A DNA stretch of 39,698 bases from NCBI GenBank assembly GCA_030765585.1, contig JAVCCJ010000014.1, positions 1-39,698 of the forward strand, read 5' to 3'. The position numbers were made by a program, and so were the translations under genes. This DNA comes from Candidatus Zapsychrus exili. GTDB taxonomy: Bacteria > Omnitrophota > Gorgyraeia > Zapsychrales > Zapsychraceae. Positions 16,566-25,200 of the stretch are shown here, piece after piece. Under the pieces are notes generated by a model. That model did not search any database. It saw nothing but the letters and a program-made list of their open reading frames with translations, and was not told where the DNA came from. Within the stretch, counting starts at the first letter, position 1; every line of letters begins with the position of its first letter.

Positions 16566-19205
16566 TTACGCTAATTTCCTAAGAACAGTTTGCAATATCC
16601 CGCCATTCTTAAAATAATCTATCTCAACAGGAGTATCTAATCGCACTGTCGCTTTAAATTCCTTTATTTTTCCTGATTTGTTTTTAACGCGAACAATAAT
16701 ATCTGTTCCAAGCTTAAGATTATTATCTATACCTAAAAAACTATAGGCTTCATTGCCAGACAATTTAAGAGACTCTGCTGTTTGTCCTCTTTTAAATTGC
16801 AATGGAAGTATCCCCATGCCGGCTAAATTGCTTCTATGAATTCTTTCAAAACTTTCTGCAAGAACAACTCTAACTCCTAACAAAGCAGTTCCTTTTGCAG
16901 CCCAATCTCGACTTGATCCAGTTCCGTATTCGCTACCAGCTAAAACAACTAAAGGCGTACCCGTTTTTTTATATTTTAACGACGCATCGTAAATAGACAT
17001 GACCTTAGATGTGGGAAGATATGTTGTAAATGAGCCTTCCGTGCTTTTTGCCATTTGGTTTTTAAGGCGAATATTCGCAAATGTTCCCCTTGTCATTACT
17101 TGATCATTTCCGCGACGAGAACCGTAGCTATTAAAATCAGAAGGCTTAATGCTGCTAGCTTTAAGAAATTTACCAGCAGGAGAATTTTCAGAAATTACTC
17201 CAGCAGGAGATATATGGTCTGTTGTTATAGAATCCCCAACTTTAATTAAAACACTAGCATCCTTTATATCGTGTATATCGAGCGACCTGCCTTTCATACC
17301 TTTAAAAAATGGTGGTTCTTGGATATAGGTGCTTTTATTATTCCACTTGAATAAATCTGACTTAGAAGTTTTTATTTTATTCCAATCCTTATTTTTTTTA
17401 TCAACATTTTTATAAACTTTATTAAAAGCGGTTGAAGTAATAAATTTGTCACACACTTGTTTTATCTTAGAATCTTTTGGCCAGATATCTTTAAGATATA
17501 TATTACGACCGCTTTTATCTTGACCAAGAGGGTCTTTATCGAAATCTATCATCGTGCTTCCCGCAAGAGCATATGCAACAACTAACGGTGGTGATGCTAG
17601 ATAATTTGCTTTTGTATGTGGGCTTATTCTTCCCTCAAAGTTTCTATTTCCGCTTAAAACACTTGCCACAGTTAGATTATTTTTCCTTATTGCCTTAACT
17701 ACCTTTTCATCTAAAGGTCCGCTATTTCCAATACATGTCGCACAGCCATAGCCTACAATATGAAATTTAAGTTGCTCTAAATATTTAAGCAGATTTGCCT
17801 TCTTTAAGTATTCTTCAATTACTAATGATCCTGGAGCAAAGCTTGTTTTGACGAAATCCTTCACCTTCAAACCTTTAAGAGCTGCGTTTTTTGCAATGAG
17901 ACCTGCCGCAACAACTAGAGAAGGGTTAGATGTATTAGTACAACTCGTTATCGACGCAATAACAATTGATCCATCTTGTAATTTATTTTTATCCTCTACT
18001 ATCTTTTTGTTACCGATTAATTTTTTAAATTCTGCTTTCATATCCTTAAGTACAATTCTGTCTTGAGGACGTTTTGGTCCAGCTAATGAGGCTTCGACTT
18101 TTGACAAATCAAGTTCTAAGGAATCGCTGTATTTAGGAGCACTTGTTTTATCGTCATAGAACATACCTTGTTCTTTAGTATATTTTTCTATTAGCCTTAC
18201 ATCGTTTGCTTTTCGTCCAGTCATTTTGTAGTAATTTAATGTTTCTTGATCGATAGGAAAAATGCCTAAAGTAGCACCATATTCTGGGCACATATTAGAA
18301 ATTACTGCACGGTCAGGTAAGCTCAAATGTTTGATTCCTTGTCCAAAGAATTCTACAAACTTTCCAACAACTCCTTTTTTACGCAATTTCTCAACTATTG
18401 TTAGAACAAGATCTGTCGCGGTGACGCCCTCTTTTAATTTACCTTTTAATTTGAAACCAACAACTTGCGGGAGAATCATATATATAGGTTCGCCTAGCAT
18501 TACAGCTTCTGCTTCAATTCCGCCTACACCCCAACCAACAATACCAATACCATTTATCATTGTCGTATGACTATCTGTTCCGACCAAACTATCTGGATAC
18601 ACAACAGTATCTTTGCCACTCTTTTTCCGAAAGACACCTTTTGCTAAATACTCTAAATTTATTTGATGAATTATTCCTGTTGATGGAGGAATTACTTTAA
18701 AATTCTTAAATGCACTTTCTCCCCATTTAAGAAATTGATAGCGTTCTTTATTTCTTTTAAACTCTAGCGCAACATTCTTACGAGCAGCATCCTTATCTCC
18801 GTAATAATCTATTTGAAGAGAATGATCTATAATTAAATCACAAGGAACTTGAGGATTTATTTTTTTATAATTCCCACCAAGTGCTTTCATCCCATCTCGC
18901 ATTGCAGCTAAATCAACTATACAAGGTACGCCTGTAAAATCTTGCAGCAGAACCCTAGATGGCTTAAAAGCTATTTCTTTTGATTTTTGCTTAGGTTTCC
19001 AGTTTAGGATATTTTTTATATCACTAAATGTTACTTGATGGCCATCAAAATTTCTAATAGCAGATTCTAAGAGAATCTTTATGGAGAATGGCAACTTAGA
19101 AGAATCTCCTATTCCTAGCTTTTTAAGCTTGTTTAAGCTAAAGATAGTATACTTCTTTGAATCTAATGTTAATGTTTTCTTAGTAGTCTCTTTGTTGAAT
19201 TGCAC
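16566..19205 (-). CDS. acnA: Aconitate hydratase A
   Basis: 879 residues, IRP1/AcnA type, converting citrate to isocitrate. SLVGTDSHTTMINGIG carries substrate-binding residues; the [4Fe-4S] cysteines are in SITSCTNTSNP and GYGCATCIGNSGP; the swivel domain has GSEYGTGSSRDWAAKG. The order and length match full AcnA. The start is GTG at 19205 without a good Shine-Dalgarno; no better start is seen because the N-terminus already aligns with the family. It has its own promoter (TTGACT-17-TATAAT) and lies 75 nt upstream of leuC on the same strand, the two being distant members of one superfamily. gltA and fumC are 11-16 kb away. Confidence 0.96.
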   Translation of the reverse strand: MQFNKETTKKTLTLDSKKYTIFSLNKLKKLGIGDSSKLPFSIKILLESAIRNFDGHQVTFSDIKNILNWKPKQKSKEIAFKPSRVLLQDFTGVPCIVDLAAMRDGMKALGGNYKKINPQVPCDLIIDHSLQIDYYGDKDAARKNVALEFKRNKERYQFLKWGESAFKNFKVIPPSTGIIHQINLEYLAKGVFRKKSGKDTVVYPDSLVGTDSHTTMINGIGIVGWGVGGIEAEAVMLGEPIYMILPQVVGFKLKGKLKEGVTATDLVLTIVEKLRKKGVVGKFVEFFGQGIKHLSLPDRAVISNMCPEYGATLGIFPIDQETLNYYKMTGRKANDVRLIEKYTKEQGMFYDDKTSAPKYSDSLELDLSKVEASLAGPKRPQDRIVLKDMKAEFKKLIGNKKIVEDKNKLQDGSIVIASITSCTNTSNPSLVVAAGLIAKNAALKGLKVKDFVKTSFAPGSLVIEEYLKKANLLKYLEQLKFHIVGYGCATCIGNSGPLDEKVVKAIRKNNLTVASVLSGNRNFEGRISPHTKANYLASPPLVVAYALAGSTMIDFDKDPLGQDKSGRNIYLKDIWPKDSKIKQVCDKFITSTAFNKVYKNVDKKNKDWNKIKTSKSDLFKWNNKSTYIQEPPFFKGMKGRSLDIHDIKDASVLIKVGDSITTDHISPAGVISENSPAGKFLKASSIKPSDFNSYGSRRGNDQVMTRGTFANIRLKNQMAKSTEGSFTTYLPTSKVMSIYDASLKYKKTGTPLVVLAGSEYGTGSSRDWAAKGTALLGVRVVLAESFERIHRSNLAGMGILPLQFKRGQTAESLKLSGNEAYSFLGIDNNLKLGTDIIVRVKNKSGKIKEFKATVRLDTPVEIDYFKNGGILQTVLRKLA

Positions 19206-19261
19206 AGGTATATACCACTTTCTATTTAATATTTATACTTTTATTATATCTTAGTGGAGTT

Positions 19262-19290
19262 ATTATATTAGAAGAGGGCTTTAGAGTCAA
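19262..19290 (-). promoter_or_regulatory. Promoter of acnA
   Basis: On the minus strand: TTGACT (19290-19285), 17 nt, TATAAT (19267-19262), near-consensus. Predicted leader about 50 nt. Confidence 0.8.
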
Positions 19291-19349
19291 CCACTAACCC
19301 CACAGTTATTGCGAATTCTACCAATCTTTAATTTAATATAAAAATATGC

Positions 19350-19378
19350 TTGAAATAGAGTTTCCTTAAGTTTAGTAT
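19350..19378 (+). promoter_or_regulatory. Probable promoter of the radical SAM gene
   Basis: TTGAAA (19350-19355), 17 nt, TAGTAT (19373-19378). The start near 19385 gives a leader of about 29 nt. An alternative, TTGCGA-17-TTTAAT, lies at 19309-19337. Confidence 0.5.
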
Positions 19379-19413
19379 GTGAATAAAACAATTACTGGGA
19401 AGTTATATAATAT

Positions 19414-20856
19414 ATGAAAGTAGCATTCTTCAATCCATCTTTTGGTCAAAATTTTGTTAGAGTTGCGCGCTGGTCAGCTAAATCACGTGGACGAGTACAA
19501 AGACATCCAGAGTACCTTCTAACAGCTGCTAAGATTTTAATAGGACAAGGTCATAAAGTCACATTTCTAGAGGCTGCTGCGCGAAACTTTACTCCCGAAG
19601 AATCTTATAAAATTTTAGAAAATTTTGCTCCTGAACTGCTTATAATTCATGCAACAACGCCTTCTATATATGATGATATTAAACAAGCAAGAGCTGTAAA
19701 GAAGCTCACTAACTGTAAAGTAGCTTTTGTTGGTCAGCATGTAACAGCAGAGGTTGATGATACTTTTAATATATCAAAAGGTGTTGTGGATTATATTTTA
19801 AGAGGTGAATATGATTATACTGCTCGAGATATAGCAAATGGAATTAATATAGAGAATATCGGTGGATTATCTTTTGTTCGCGATGGTAACACTATAAATA
19901 ACCCAGACAGACCACCATTGGATGTTAATGAGCTTCCTTTCCCTGCTTGGAATTTAATCAAGCCAGAATGGTATCCTGATGCAGGAAAAAAATCCCCATT
20001 CTTAACTCTTGTGACTGGACGTGGATGTAATAATGCGTGTAGTTTTTGTCGCGACCCGCAACTTATGTATGGACATAGTTTACGTTTAAGAGATCCGATA
20101 AAGGTTGTTGATGAAATAGAATATGATCTTAAGTTATACCCTAAAATTCGTGAAATAATGTTTGAAACAGATACATTTGCGGCAAATACAAACCATGCCT
20201 TTGATATATGCAATGAGATTATAAAAAGAGGTCTTAATAAAAAAATTACGTATTCTTGCAATATGCGCGTTGATACAGATCTTCATATTTTACCTATAAT
20301 GAAACGCGCAGGTTTTAGGATGCTGATGGTGGGTTTTGAGTTTGGTTATAATGAAGGACTAAAAGCTGTTAACAAGGGACGAGTTAATATAGAAATGTCC
20401 AGAATTTTTGCTGAAACAGCTCATAAATTTGGATTCACAACGCATGGTTGTTTTATGATTGGTGCACCGAAAGAAACCAGAGAAACAGCGCAAAAAACAA
20501 TAGATTTTGCTAAATCACTACCGCTAGATACAATACAAATAACTGGTATTGCTGTTTATCCAGGAACAAAAATGTACGATTGGGCTCGTAAAGAGAACTA
20601 TTTAATAGCTAAAGATTGGCGCGATTGGCTTACGATAGAACGAGAACAAAAAACTCTCCTCTCCTTTCCCCAACTTTCTAACAAAGAAATTGATGAGTTT
20701 ATAGACAAAGGCTTAAAAGAATTTTATTTAAGACCTCGACAAATGATAAATATGCTATTTTCTATAGATTCTTGGGGAGATTTCTTAAGGAAGATTTACG
20801 GATTGAAGGCTTTTGTGCATTATTTTCTTAAAAAAATCATAACAAAGAAACAATAA
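19414..20856 (+). CDS. B12-binding radical SAM protein
   Basis: 480 residues. An N-terminal cobalamin-binding Rossmann domain (about 1-150; LLTAAKILIGQGHKVTFLEA and the strand VAFVGQHVTAEV) is followed by a radical SAM domain with CNNACSFC (C205, C209, C212; CxxxCxxC). Enzymes with this architecture carry out methylations, ring closures and lipid or bacteriochlorophyll modifications. The ELPFPAWNLI linker and the C-terminal RPRQMINML region resemble many family members of unknown product. It is an isolated plus-strand gene between two minus-strand operons, so context does not help. A weak GGGAAG ribosome site lies 11 nt before the ATG. Substrate unknown. Confidence 0.88.
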   Translation: MKVAFFNPSFGQNFVRVARWSAKSRGRVQRHPEYLLTAAKILIGQGHKVTFLEAAARNFTPEESYKILENFAPELLIIHATTPSIYDDIKQARAVKKLTNCKVAFVGQHVTAEVDDTFNISKGVVDYILRGEYDYTARDIANGINIENIGGLSFVRDGNTINNPDRPPLDVNELPFPAWNLIKPEWYPDAGKKSPFLTLVTGRGCNNACSFCRDPQLMYGHSLRLRDPIKVVDEIEYDLKLYPKIREIMFETDTFAANTNHAFDICNEIIKRGLNKKITYSCNMRVDTDLHILPIMKRAGFRMLMVGFEFGYNEGLKAVNKGRVNIEMSRIFAETAHKFGFTTHGCFMIGAPKETRETAQKTIDFAKSLPLDTIQITGIAVYPGTKMYDWARKENYLIAKDWRDWLTIEREQKTLLSFPQLSNKEIDEFIDKGLKEFYLRPRQMINMLFSIDSWGDFLRKIYGLKAFVHYFLKKIITKKQ

Positions 20857-20860
20857 TACA

Positions 20861-21034
20861 TTACAAATCTTTAAAAATATCCTCTGTTACCTCGACAGGC
20901 TTAAAATCTTTTTTCTCGATAAACGTTTTTCCAAGATTTAATCCTAATAATACCAAAATAATCGGTATAAGTATAAAAAATACTATAACCCATGCTTTTG
21001 GTTTCTTAGTTCTTGGATCATAAAATATAGACAT
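20861..21034 (-). CDS. Small single-helix membrane protein, unknown function
   Basis: A 57-residue protein: a short basic N-terminus (MSIFYDPRTKKPKA), one strongly hydrophobic helix (WVIVFFILIPIILVLLGLNLG, residues ~15-35) and an acidic tail ending VTEDIFKDL. The charge pattern predicts the N-terminus in the cytoplasm. I chose the ATG at 21034, which has AGGTGG about 5 nt upstream; a GTG three codons earlier overlaps that ribosome site. It starts only ~14 nt after the CheX-like gene, so the two are co-transcribed. No family recognised. Confidence 0.7.
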   Translation of the reverse strand: MSIFYDPRTKKPKAWVIVFFILIPIILVLLGLNLGKTFIEKKDFKPVEVTEDIFKDL

Positions 21035-21048
21035 GATTACCACCTATC

Positions 21049-21618
21049 TTACTTGTTGTTTGATCCCATCGTTAAAGTTACAACAACGGCCTTTTGTTTC
21101 CAGAAATAAAAAGCTATATCGTAATATTTATTTTCATCCCAGCAAAATTCAATTCCTTCAGGAATATCATTTTTATACATTTTTGGTTCAGACATAACAA
21201 GACCTACATATCCTCGATTACTCAATTCCCCTTTTAAACTTTCTGCACAAGTTTTGCAAAGATCATTAAAAGCCTCCTCGATAACTTCATCGGCGTCTTC
21301 CTTAATCCCCTGAAATCCAAAGTTTTTAAGAGCTTTTTCCACAGAAAACTCTTCAATAAATACTATAATAGCACCTAAAGAGTTCTGTTGTTTCTTAGCC
21401 TCTTCTGACTCGTAGTAATTAATTAAAGACAATTTGCAGGGTTCGTTAAATTTCTCAAGCCCAAACACACGCATCCTGCTATTATATTCTATAAGCTCAT
21501 GCTCAGAAAATTCTGATGTTTGAGAAAATTCAGTACCAGACATTTTTTCAATAGTTGCCTGGATAGGACCTTCTAATATTTCTTTAGCTGCTTCATATCC
21601 AAATGGTTTTCTCGCCAC
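21049..21618 (-). CDS. CheX/CheC-like domain protein (putative response-regulator phosphatase)
   Basis: 189 residues. The centre reads DEVIEEAFNDLCKTCAESLKGELSNRG (split here at residues 110-135), a helix with E115-x-x-N118 in the position of the catalytic ExxN of CheX/CheC phosphatases, followed by strands (GYVGLVMSEPKMY, with P145) as in that fold. The spacing from N118 to the conserved Pro is slightly longer than usual. The GTG start at 21618 has AGGAG 5 nt upstream. A possible promoter (TTGATT-17-TAAACT, 21692-21664) lies between it and the exonuclease gene. The single-domain response regulator two genes upstream is a natural candidate substrate. The assignment rests on motif and fold impression, so treat it as tentative. 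Confidence 0.45.
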   Translation of the reverse strand: MARKPFGYEAAKEILEGPIQATIEKMSGTEFSQTSEFSEHELIEYNSRMRVFGLEKFNEPCKLSLINYYESEEAKKQQNSLGAIIVFIEEFSVEKALKNFGFQGIKEDADEVIEEAFNDLCKTCAESLKGELSNRGYVGLVMSEPKMYKNDIPEGIEFCWDENKYYDIAFYFWKQKAVVVTLTMGSNNK

Positions 21619-21663
21619 GATAACTCCTAAACTTTATTTTTAATAAAATATTTTCCTAATAAA

Positions 21664-21692
21664 AGTTTACATTTCAAAATACTAAGAATCAA
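21664..21692 (-). promoter_or_regulatory. Possible promoter of the CheX-like gene
   Basis: On the minus strand: TTGATT (21692-21687), 17 nt, TAAACT (21669-21664). Plausible but not strong. Confidence 0.4.
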
Positions 21693-21707
21693 GGGTTTTG
21701 TAATTAA

Positions 21708-22466
21708 TTATAATCTTATCCCTACCGGACAATGATCTGATCCAAAAACATTTTTTAATATAAATGCATTTTTTAAACTATTTCTTAAATTTTCTGTTAT
21801 AAAGAAATAATCTATACGCCAGCCAACATCTCTTTTCCTTGCTCCTGTCTTATAATCCCACCAACTATAGTGACCATCTTGACTTTCAAAAACTCTAAAT
21901 GTATCTATGTATCCTTTATTGATAAACTTTGTCATCCACGCTCTTTCTTCTGGCAGAAATCCTGTATTATTTTTATTTGCGACAGGGCGAGCTAAATCAA
22001 TTTCAGTGTGAGCTGTATTTACGTCTCCACAAACAATAACCTTCCTACCTTCTTTTCTGAAAGATTCACATTTTTTCAAAAAAGCATCATAAAATTTCAT
22101 CTTAAAAGGAACTCTTTTTTTCTCTCTGCCGCCATTAGGAAAATAAATATTAAATAAAACAAATTTACCATAATCTAGAATAAGGGTCCGACCTTCTGTG
22201 TCGAATTTCTTAACGTCTAAATATTCACTAACATTAACAGGAGTCTTTTTTGTAAATACACTTACTCCGCTATACCCTTTCTTTTCTGCAGAAGACCAAT
22301 AAGTTTTGTATCCTAAAGGATTTAGCAATTCATTACTGAGTTGATCAGGACTAGCCTTAGTCTCTTGTATACATAATATGTCAGGAGATTCCTGTTGCAG
22401 CCATTCTAAGAATCCTTTTTTAGATATAGCTCTAATTCCATTTACATTCCAGCTAAGTATTTTCAT
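21708..22466 (-). CDS. xth: Exodeoxyribonuclease III
   Basis: A 252-residue AP endonuclease / 3'-5' exonuclease of the ExoIII family, acting in base excision repair. Family motifs in order: ILSWNVNGIRA (N-terminus), CIQETKA (catalytic Glu), a strand-loop with YSGVSVF, GDVNTAHTEIDLARP (Asp, Asn), GWRIDYFF and the final GSDHCPVGI (catalytic Asp-His). Length is normal. Its ATG overlaps the response-regulator stop by 4 nt, so the two are translationally coupled, an unusual partner for a repair enzyme. Confidence 0.93.
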   Translation of the reverse strand: MKILSWNVNGIRAISKKGFLEWLQQESPDILCIQETKASPDQLSNELLNPLGYKTYWSSAEKKGYSGVSVFTKKTPVNVSEYLDVKKFDTEGRTLILDYGKFVLFNIYFPNGGREKKRVPFKMKFYDAFLKKCESFRKEGRKVIVCGDVNTAHTEIDLARPVANKNNTGFLPEERAWMTKFINKGYIDTFRVFESQDGHYSWWDYKTGARKRDVGWRIDYFFITENLRNSLKNAFILKNVFGSDHCPVGIRL

Positions 22467-22834
22467 GAAGCATTAAGCAAAGAGTTTATATTTTCTATTA
22501 GCTCATCCCATTCGAAAGGTTTAAACATATATTTATCAGCTCCTTTTACCCTACCTGCAATTTTATCTACCTCAGTATTTCTTGCAGTAAGCATTAAGAT
22601 TTTAGTGTTCCAATCGGAATCATCTTTTCTTATTCTTCTGCAAATCTCCTCACCAGTTATTTTTGGAAGCCCTAAATCTAAGATAATCAGATCAGGATTA
22701 ATTTCTTTATATTTCTGATAACCTTCTTCTCCATCAGATGCGCAAGAAATTATATGGCCTTCGCTTTCAAGTTTATATTTAAGTGTTTCTAGCATATCTT
22801 CTTCATCTTCTACAATTAGAATCTTTTTGCTCAT
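22463..22834 (-). CDS. Single-domain response regulator (REC only)
   Basis: 123 residues, a lone CheY-like receiver with no output domain. Acid pocket VEDEED (8-13), phosphoacceptor D53 in ILDLGLPK, T83 in MLTARN and K105 in YMFKPFEWDE are all present, so it should be phosphorylatable. No histidine kinase is in the window. It overlaps xth by 4 nt and may be acted on by the CheX-like protein encoded further downstream. It lies 80 nt after rnfA, perhaps on a separate transcript. Confidence 0.92.
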   Translation of the reverse strand: MSKKILIVEDEEDMLETLKYKLESEGHIISCASDGEEGYQKYKEINPDLIILDLGLPKITGEEICRRIRKDDSDWNTKILMLTARNTEVDKIAGRVKGADKYMFKPFEWDELIENINSLLNAS

Positions 22835-22913
22835 AATTAGCCTCTTAGATTATTTATTAAAAACTTATCGATAGTTTGGTGCTAGTTAAAAATAAGCACT
22901 GAAGAACAGGCAT

Positions 22914-23489
22914 CTATTTGACGAGACCTGCAAAACCCATAAAAGCAAGGGATAGTAGACCTGCGGTAAGGAGCGCAACAGGAACCCCTTTCATGCCTTC
23001 TGGAACATCTACCAAATCAAGATGCTCTCTGATTCCTGAGAAAATAATAAGTGCAAGCGCAAACCCAACAGCATTTGCAACAGCAAAAACAACACTTTGA
23101 AGTAAATTGAAATTTTTTTGAATAACTAATATAGCAACGCCCAATATAGCGCAATTAGTTGTAATAAGAGGCAAAAATACGCCTAGAGCCTGATAAAGCG
23201 CAGGACTTACCTTCTTTAAGATGATCTCAACCATCTGAACCAAAGATGCAATGACAAGTATATACGTCACTGTTTGCATAAAACCAATGTTTAGTGGAAT
23301 TAAAATATAATTCTGAATTAAGTATGTAACTATTGTTGCAAGTGTCATTACAAAGACAACAGCAGCGCTCATCCCTATTGCAGTCTCTACCTTACTTGAC
23401 ACGCCCAAGAAAGGACAAATTCCTAAAAATTGTGCCAAGACTATATTATTAACAAATATAGCTGAGGTAACTATTGTAAAATATTCCAT
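22914..23489 (-). CDS. rnfA: Rnf complex subunit RnfA
   Basis: A 191-residue integral membrane subunit of the Rnf complex, which couples ferredoxin oxidation to NAD+ reduction and pumps Na+ or H+. Six predicted helices; [18 protein letters not shown] (residues 14-31) and NCAILGVAI are the paired motifs with membrane cysteines that hold the intramembrane [2Fe-2S] cluster shared with RnfE. It is the last gene of rnfB-C-D-G-E-A, 17 nt after rnfE. Confidence 0.95.
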   Translation of the reverse strand: MEYFTIVTSAIFVNNIVLAQFLGICPFLGVSSKVETAIGMSAAVVFVMTLATIVTYLIQNYILIPLNIGFMQTVTYILVIASLVQMVEIILKKVSPALYQALGVFLPLITTNCAILGVAILVIQKNFNLLQSVVFAVANAVGFALALIIFSGIREHLDLVDVPEGMKGVPVALLTAGLLSLAFMGFAGLVK

Positions 23490-23506
23490 ATAATAAATCC
23501 TAGTTG

Positions 23507-24094
23507 TTAGATACTAGATTTGTTTATTTTATTTACGATTGCAATTAGATATGCAAGTGCAATAAAAGCTCCTGGAGCAAGTACAAAAATTAATATTCCA
23601 TCACCTGCAATAAATTTATGGCCAAATATAGCACCACTTCCGAGAATTTCCCTCAACCCACCTAAAATAGTAAGAGCAAATGAAAAGCCTAATCCCATTC
23701 CTACTCCATCTATTATTGATGTTAAGACTGTATTCTTTGATGCAAAAGCCTCTGCACGAGCAAGAACTATGCAATTAACAACTATTAAAGGTATAAATAT
23801 CCCTAATTGCTCATGAAGTGCTTGAAAATACGCAGCCATAACAAGATCAACAATAGTAACAAAAGCTGCGATAATCACAATAAAACAAGGAATACGAACC
23901 TTGTTAGGAATAATATCTTTGACTAGCGATATAACAAGGTTTGCCATAACCAAAACAAATGTTGTCGCAAGACCCATGCCTAACCCATTAATTGCAGAAG
24001 TAGTTACGCCTAAAGTAGGACACATTCCCAATAACAATATAAAAACTGGGTTTTCCCTTAAAAATCCTTTAGTAAAATTTTTCCATTGAGTCAT
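23507..24094 (-). CDS. rnfE: Rnf complex subunit RnfE
   Basis: A membrane subunit homologous to Rnf[21 protein letters not shown] and [14 protein letters not shown] are the two inverted Cys motifs. The frame is open to 24142, but the extra 16 residues would be read from the heptad repeat array upstream, so I place the start at the ATG at 24094 ([11 protein letters not shown]), giving 195 residues, the family length. No strong Shine-Dalgarno is seen. It is separated from rnfG by an S23 cassette. Confidence 0.94.
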   Translation of the reverse strand: MTQWKNFTKGFLRENPVFILLLGMCPTLGVTTSAINGLGMGLATTFVLVMANLVISLVKDIIPNKVRIPCFIVIIAAFVTIVDLVMAAYFQALHEQLGIFIPLIVVNCIVLARAEAFASKNTVLTSIIDGVGMGLGFSFALTILGGLREILGSGAIFGHKFIAGDGILIFVLAPGAFIALAYLIAIVNKINKSSI

Positions 24095-24103
24095 AATCGG
24101 TAA

Positions 24104-24577
24104 ATTCCAAATGTCAAATGTCAAATGACAAATAAATGTCAAAAACCAAATGACTAATTAATTATTTTTTGTGTTGTTAATAATCTTGCTTAATATAAGC
24201 AAGATTTCAGTACTTTCCTTTATTAGAGCATCTATTTCTTTTTCAAAGCTCTTATTTTCAGAAATGACTTTTATTAATTTTAGCCAGTGCCTAGATTCCT
24301 TTGCTTCTCGTCTTGAAATTGCAACCTTATAGACAAAATCTCTTTTTGTTAAAGCTCCATCTGCTTCCTCAAGGTTGGCCCCTATAGACCCACTAGATCT
24401 TACTAATTGCCTCATGTATTCTATAAGTATTATTTCTTTTGGTAACCCCTTAATAAGCTTTGCACAGTTTACTGCAAAAGTGAAGGCTCTGTCATATATA
24501 TCAAATTTCTTTCTTTTTTCTTTCATTTAAAATTTGTCATTTATTGTTTATTTGAATTTTGTTATTTGGCATTTGTC
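24104..24577. mobile_element. S23 cassette with inverted heptad arms, between rnfG and rnfE
   Basis: Left arm: ATTCCAA, ATGTCAA, ATGTCAA, ATGACAA, a 4-nt slip (ATAA), ATGTCAA, AAACCAA, ATGACTA (24104-24156). Right arm (24534-24577): TTGTCAT ... TTATTTG, then ATTTGGC and ATTTGTC, the inverted match. The right arm encodes the last RnfG residues (MTNAK-stop). Inside the right arm CAAATTTTAAATG (minus strand) runs into the S23 start codon; the same string precedes the S23 gene at 26.6 kb. Confidence 0.7.
24158..24526 (-). CDS. Four-helix-bundle (S23 type) protein, copy A of the rnf operon
   Basis: A 122-residue S23-family helical protein: FDIYDRAFTFAVNCAKLIKGLP in helix 1, YMRQLVRSSGSIGANLEEADGA at the helix 2 turn, and RDFVYKVAISRREAKESRHWLKLI in helix 3. 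It belongs to the same subfamily as the copy at 26246-26608 (KKEFEKEK and KESxExTxI-like tails) and is more distant from the leuCD copy. It sits in the operon direction between rnfG and rnfE. The role is unknown and there is no evidence that it is an Rnf subunit. The start ATG is embedded in the repeat-associated core AAATTTTAAATG; no separate ribosome site is visible. Confidence 0.88.
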   Translation of the reverse strand: MKEKRKKFDIYDRAFTFAVNCAKLIKGLPKEIILIEYMRQLVRSSGSIGANLEEADGALTKRDFVYKVAISRREAKESRHWLKLIKVISENKSFEKEIDALIKESTEILLILSKIINNTKNN

Positions 24578-25137
24578 ATTATGTATTCGTTGTATGCTCG
24601 TTTTACAGCGTCACAAAATGCTCGCGAACTTATTGTTGCTGCTGTTATGGCGTCAACATCTCCGCCATCTTTTTTAACTTTTAATTTGTAATTAGCAGGA
24701 TTCTTCCCGTTAAATTGCATACTAAAATCAGACTTAGATTTTTGCATCTTATCACCTAAGCCAGGAGTTTCTTTTTGTTCTAAAACAGCTATGTCCTTTA
24801 TTGTCCCATTTGGCAATATACCTACCATAAGCTTAATAGTCCCACCAAATCCAAGATTCGTAAATGTTTCAATTGCGATGCCAACAAGCGTGCTTTCATT
24901 TTTTGCAGGATAAAATATAACCTCGTCTCCGTCCACTTCTTTGATTTCTTTATCATCCAAAGGATTATTGGTAAAATCTGGCACGACTTTTTTAATAGCA
25001 GCTATTTTCTTTTCTAGCGCAGCAGCAGCTATTGGATCTTTTGTAAGTTCATAAACATATCCTAATGAAGCTGATGCGATAAGCGTCACGCCAAAAAGTG
25101 TTAAAACCATATTTAAGAATGTTGATTCTTTTTTCAT
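24562..25137 (-). CDS. rnfG: Rnf complex subunit RnfG (FMN-binding)
   Basis: 191 residues: one N-terminal membrane helix (MVLTLFGVTLIASASLGYVY) and a periplasmic FMN-binding domain. The covalent flavin site, usually SGATxTS or TGATxSS, reads DAITAATISSRAFCDAV near residue 165, with Ala for the usual Gly and the acceptor Thr kept. It transfers electrons within the complex. The C-terminal MTNAK and stop are formed by a heptad repeat arm. rnfD is 63 nt upstream, separated by a small heptad hairpin. Confidence 0.94.
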   Translation of the reverse strand: MKKESTFLNMVLTLFGVTLIASASLGYVYELTKDPIAAAALEKKIAAIKKVVPDFTNNPLDDKEIKEVDGDEVIFYPAKNESTLVGIAIETFTNLGFGGTIKLMVGILPNGTIKDIAVLEQKETPGLGDKMQKSKSDFSMQFNGKNPANYKLKVKKDGGDVDAITAATISSRAFCDAVKRAYNEYIMTNAK

Positions 25138-25144
25138 AACATCA

Positions 25145-25195
25145 GGTCTAAGGTTTTAGAGAAAACAAAACCACTTAAACCTTAGACCTTACATC
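25145..25195. repeat. Small heptad hairpin between rnfD and rnfG
   Basis: GGTCTAA and GGTTTTA (25145-25158), and in inverted order TTAAACC, TTAGACC, TTACATC (25175-25195). Arms of two to three heptads with a 16-nt loop; they pair as GGTCTAAGGTTT with AAACCTTAGACC. It is the smallest empty form of the family in the window. Confidence 0.65.
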
Positions 25196-25200
25196 TTTCT

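Noticed and set aside
19406-19411. TATAAT just before the radical SAM start as a -10 box
   Set aside because: It lies only 2 nt before the ATG with no -35; the TTGAAA-17-TAGTAT pair upstream is a better candidate.
24095-24142. N-terminal extension of RnfE (16 residues before MTQWKNF)
   Set aside because: It would be translated from the heptad array; the family start fits the ATG at 24094.
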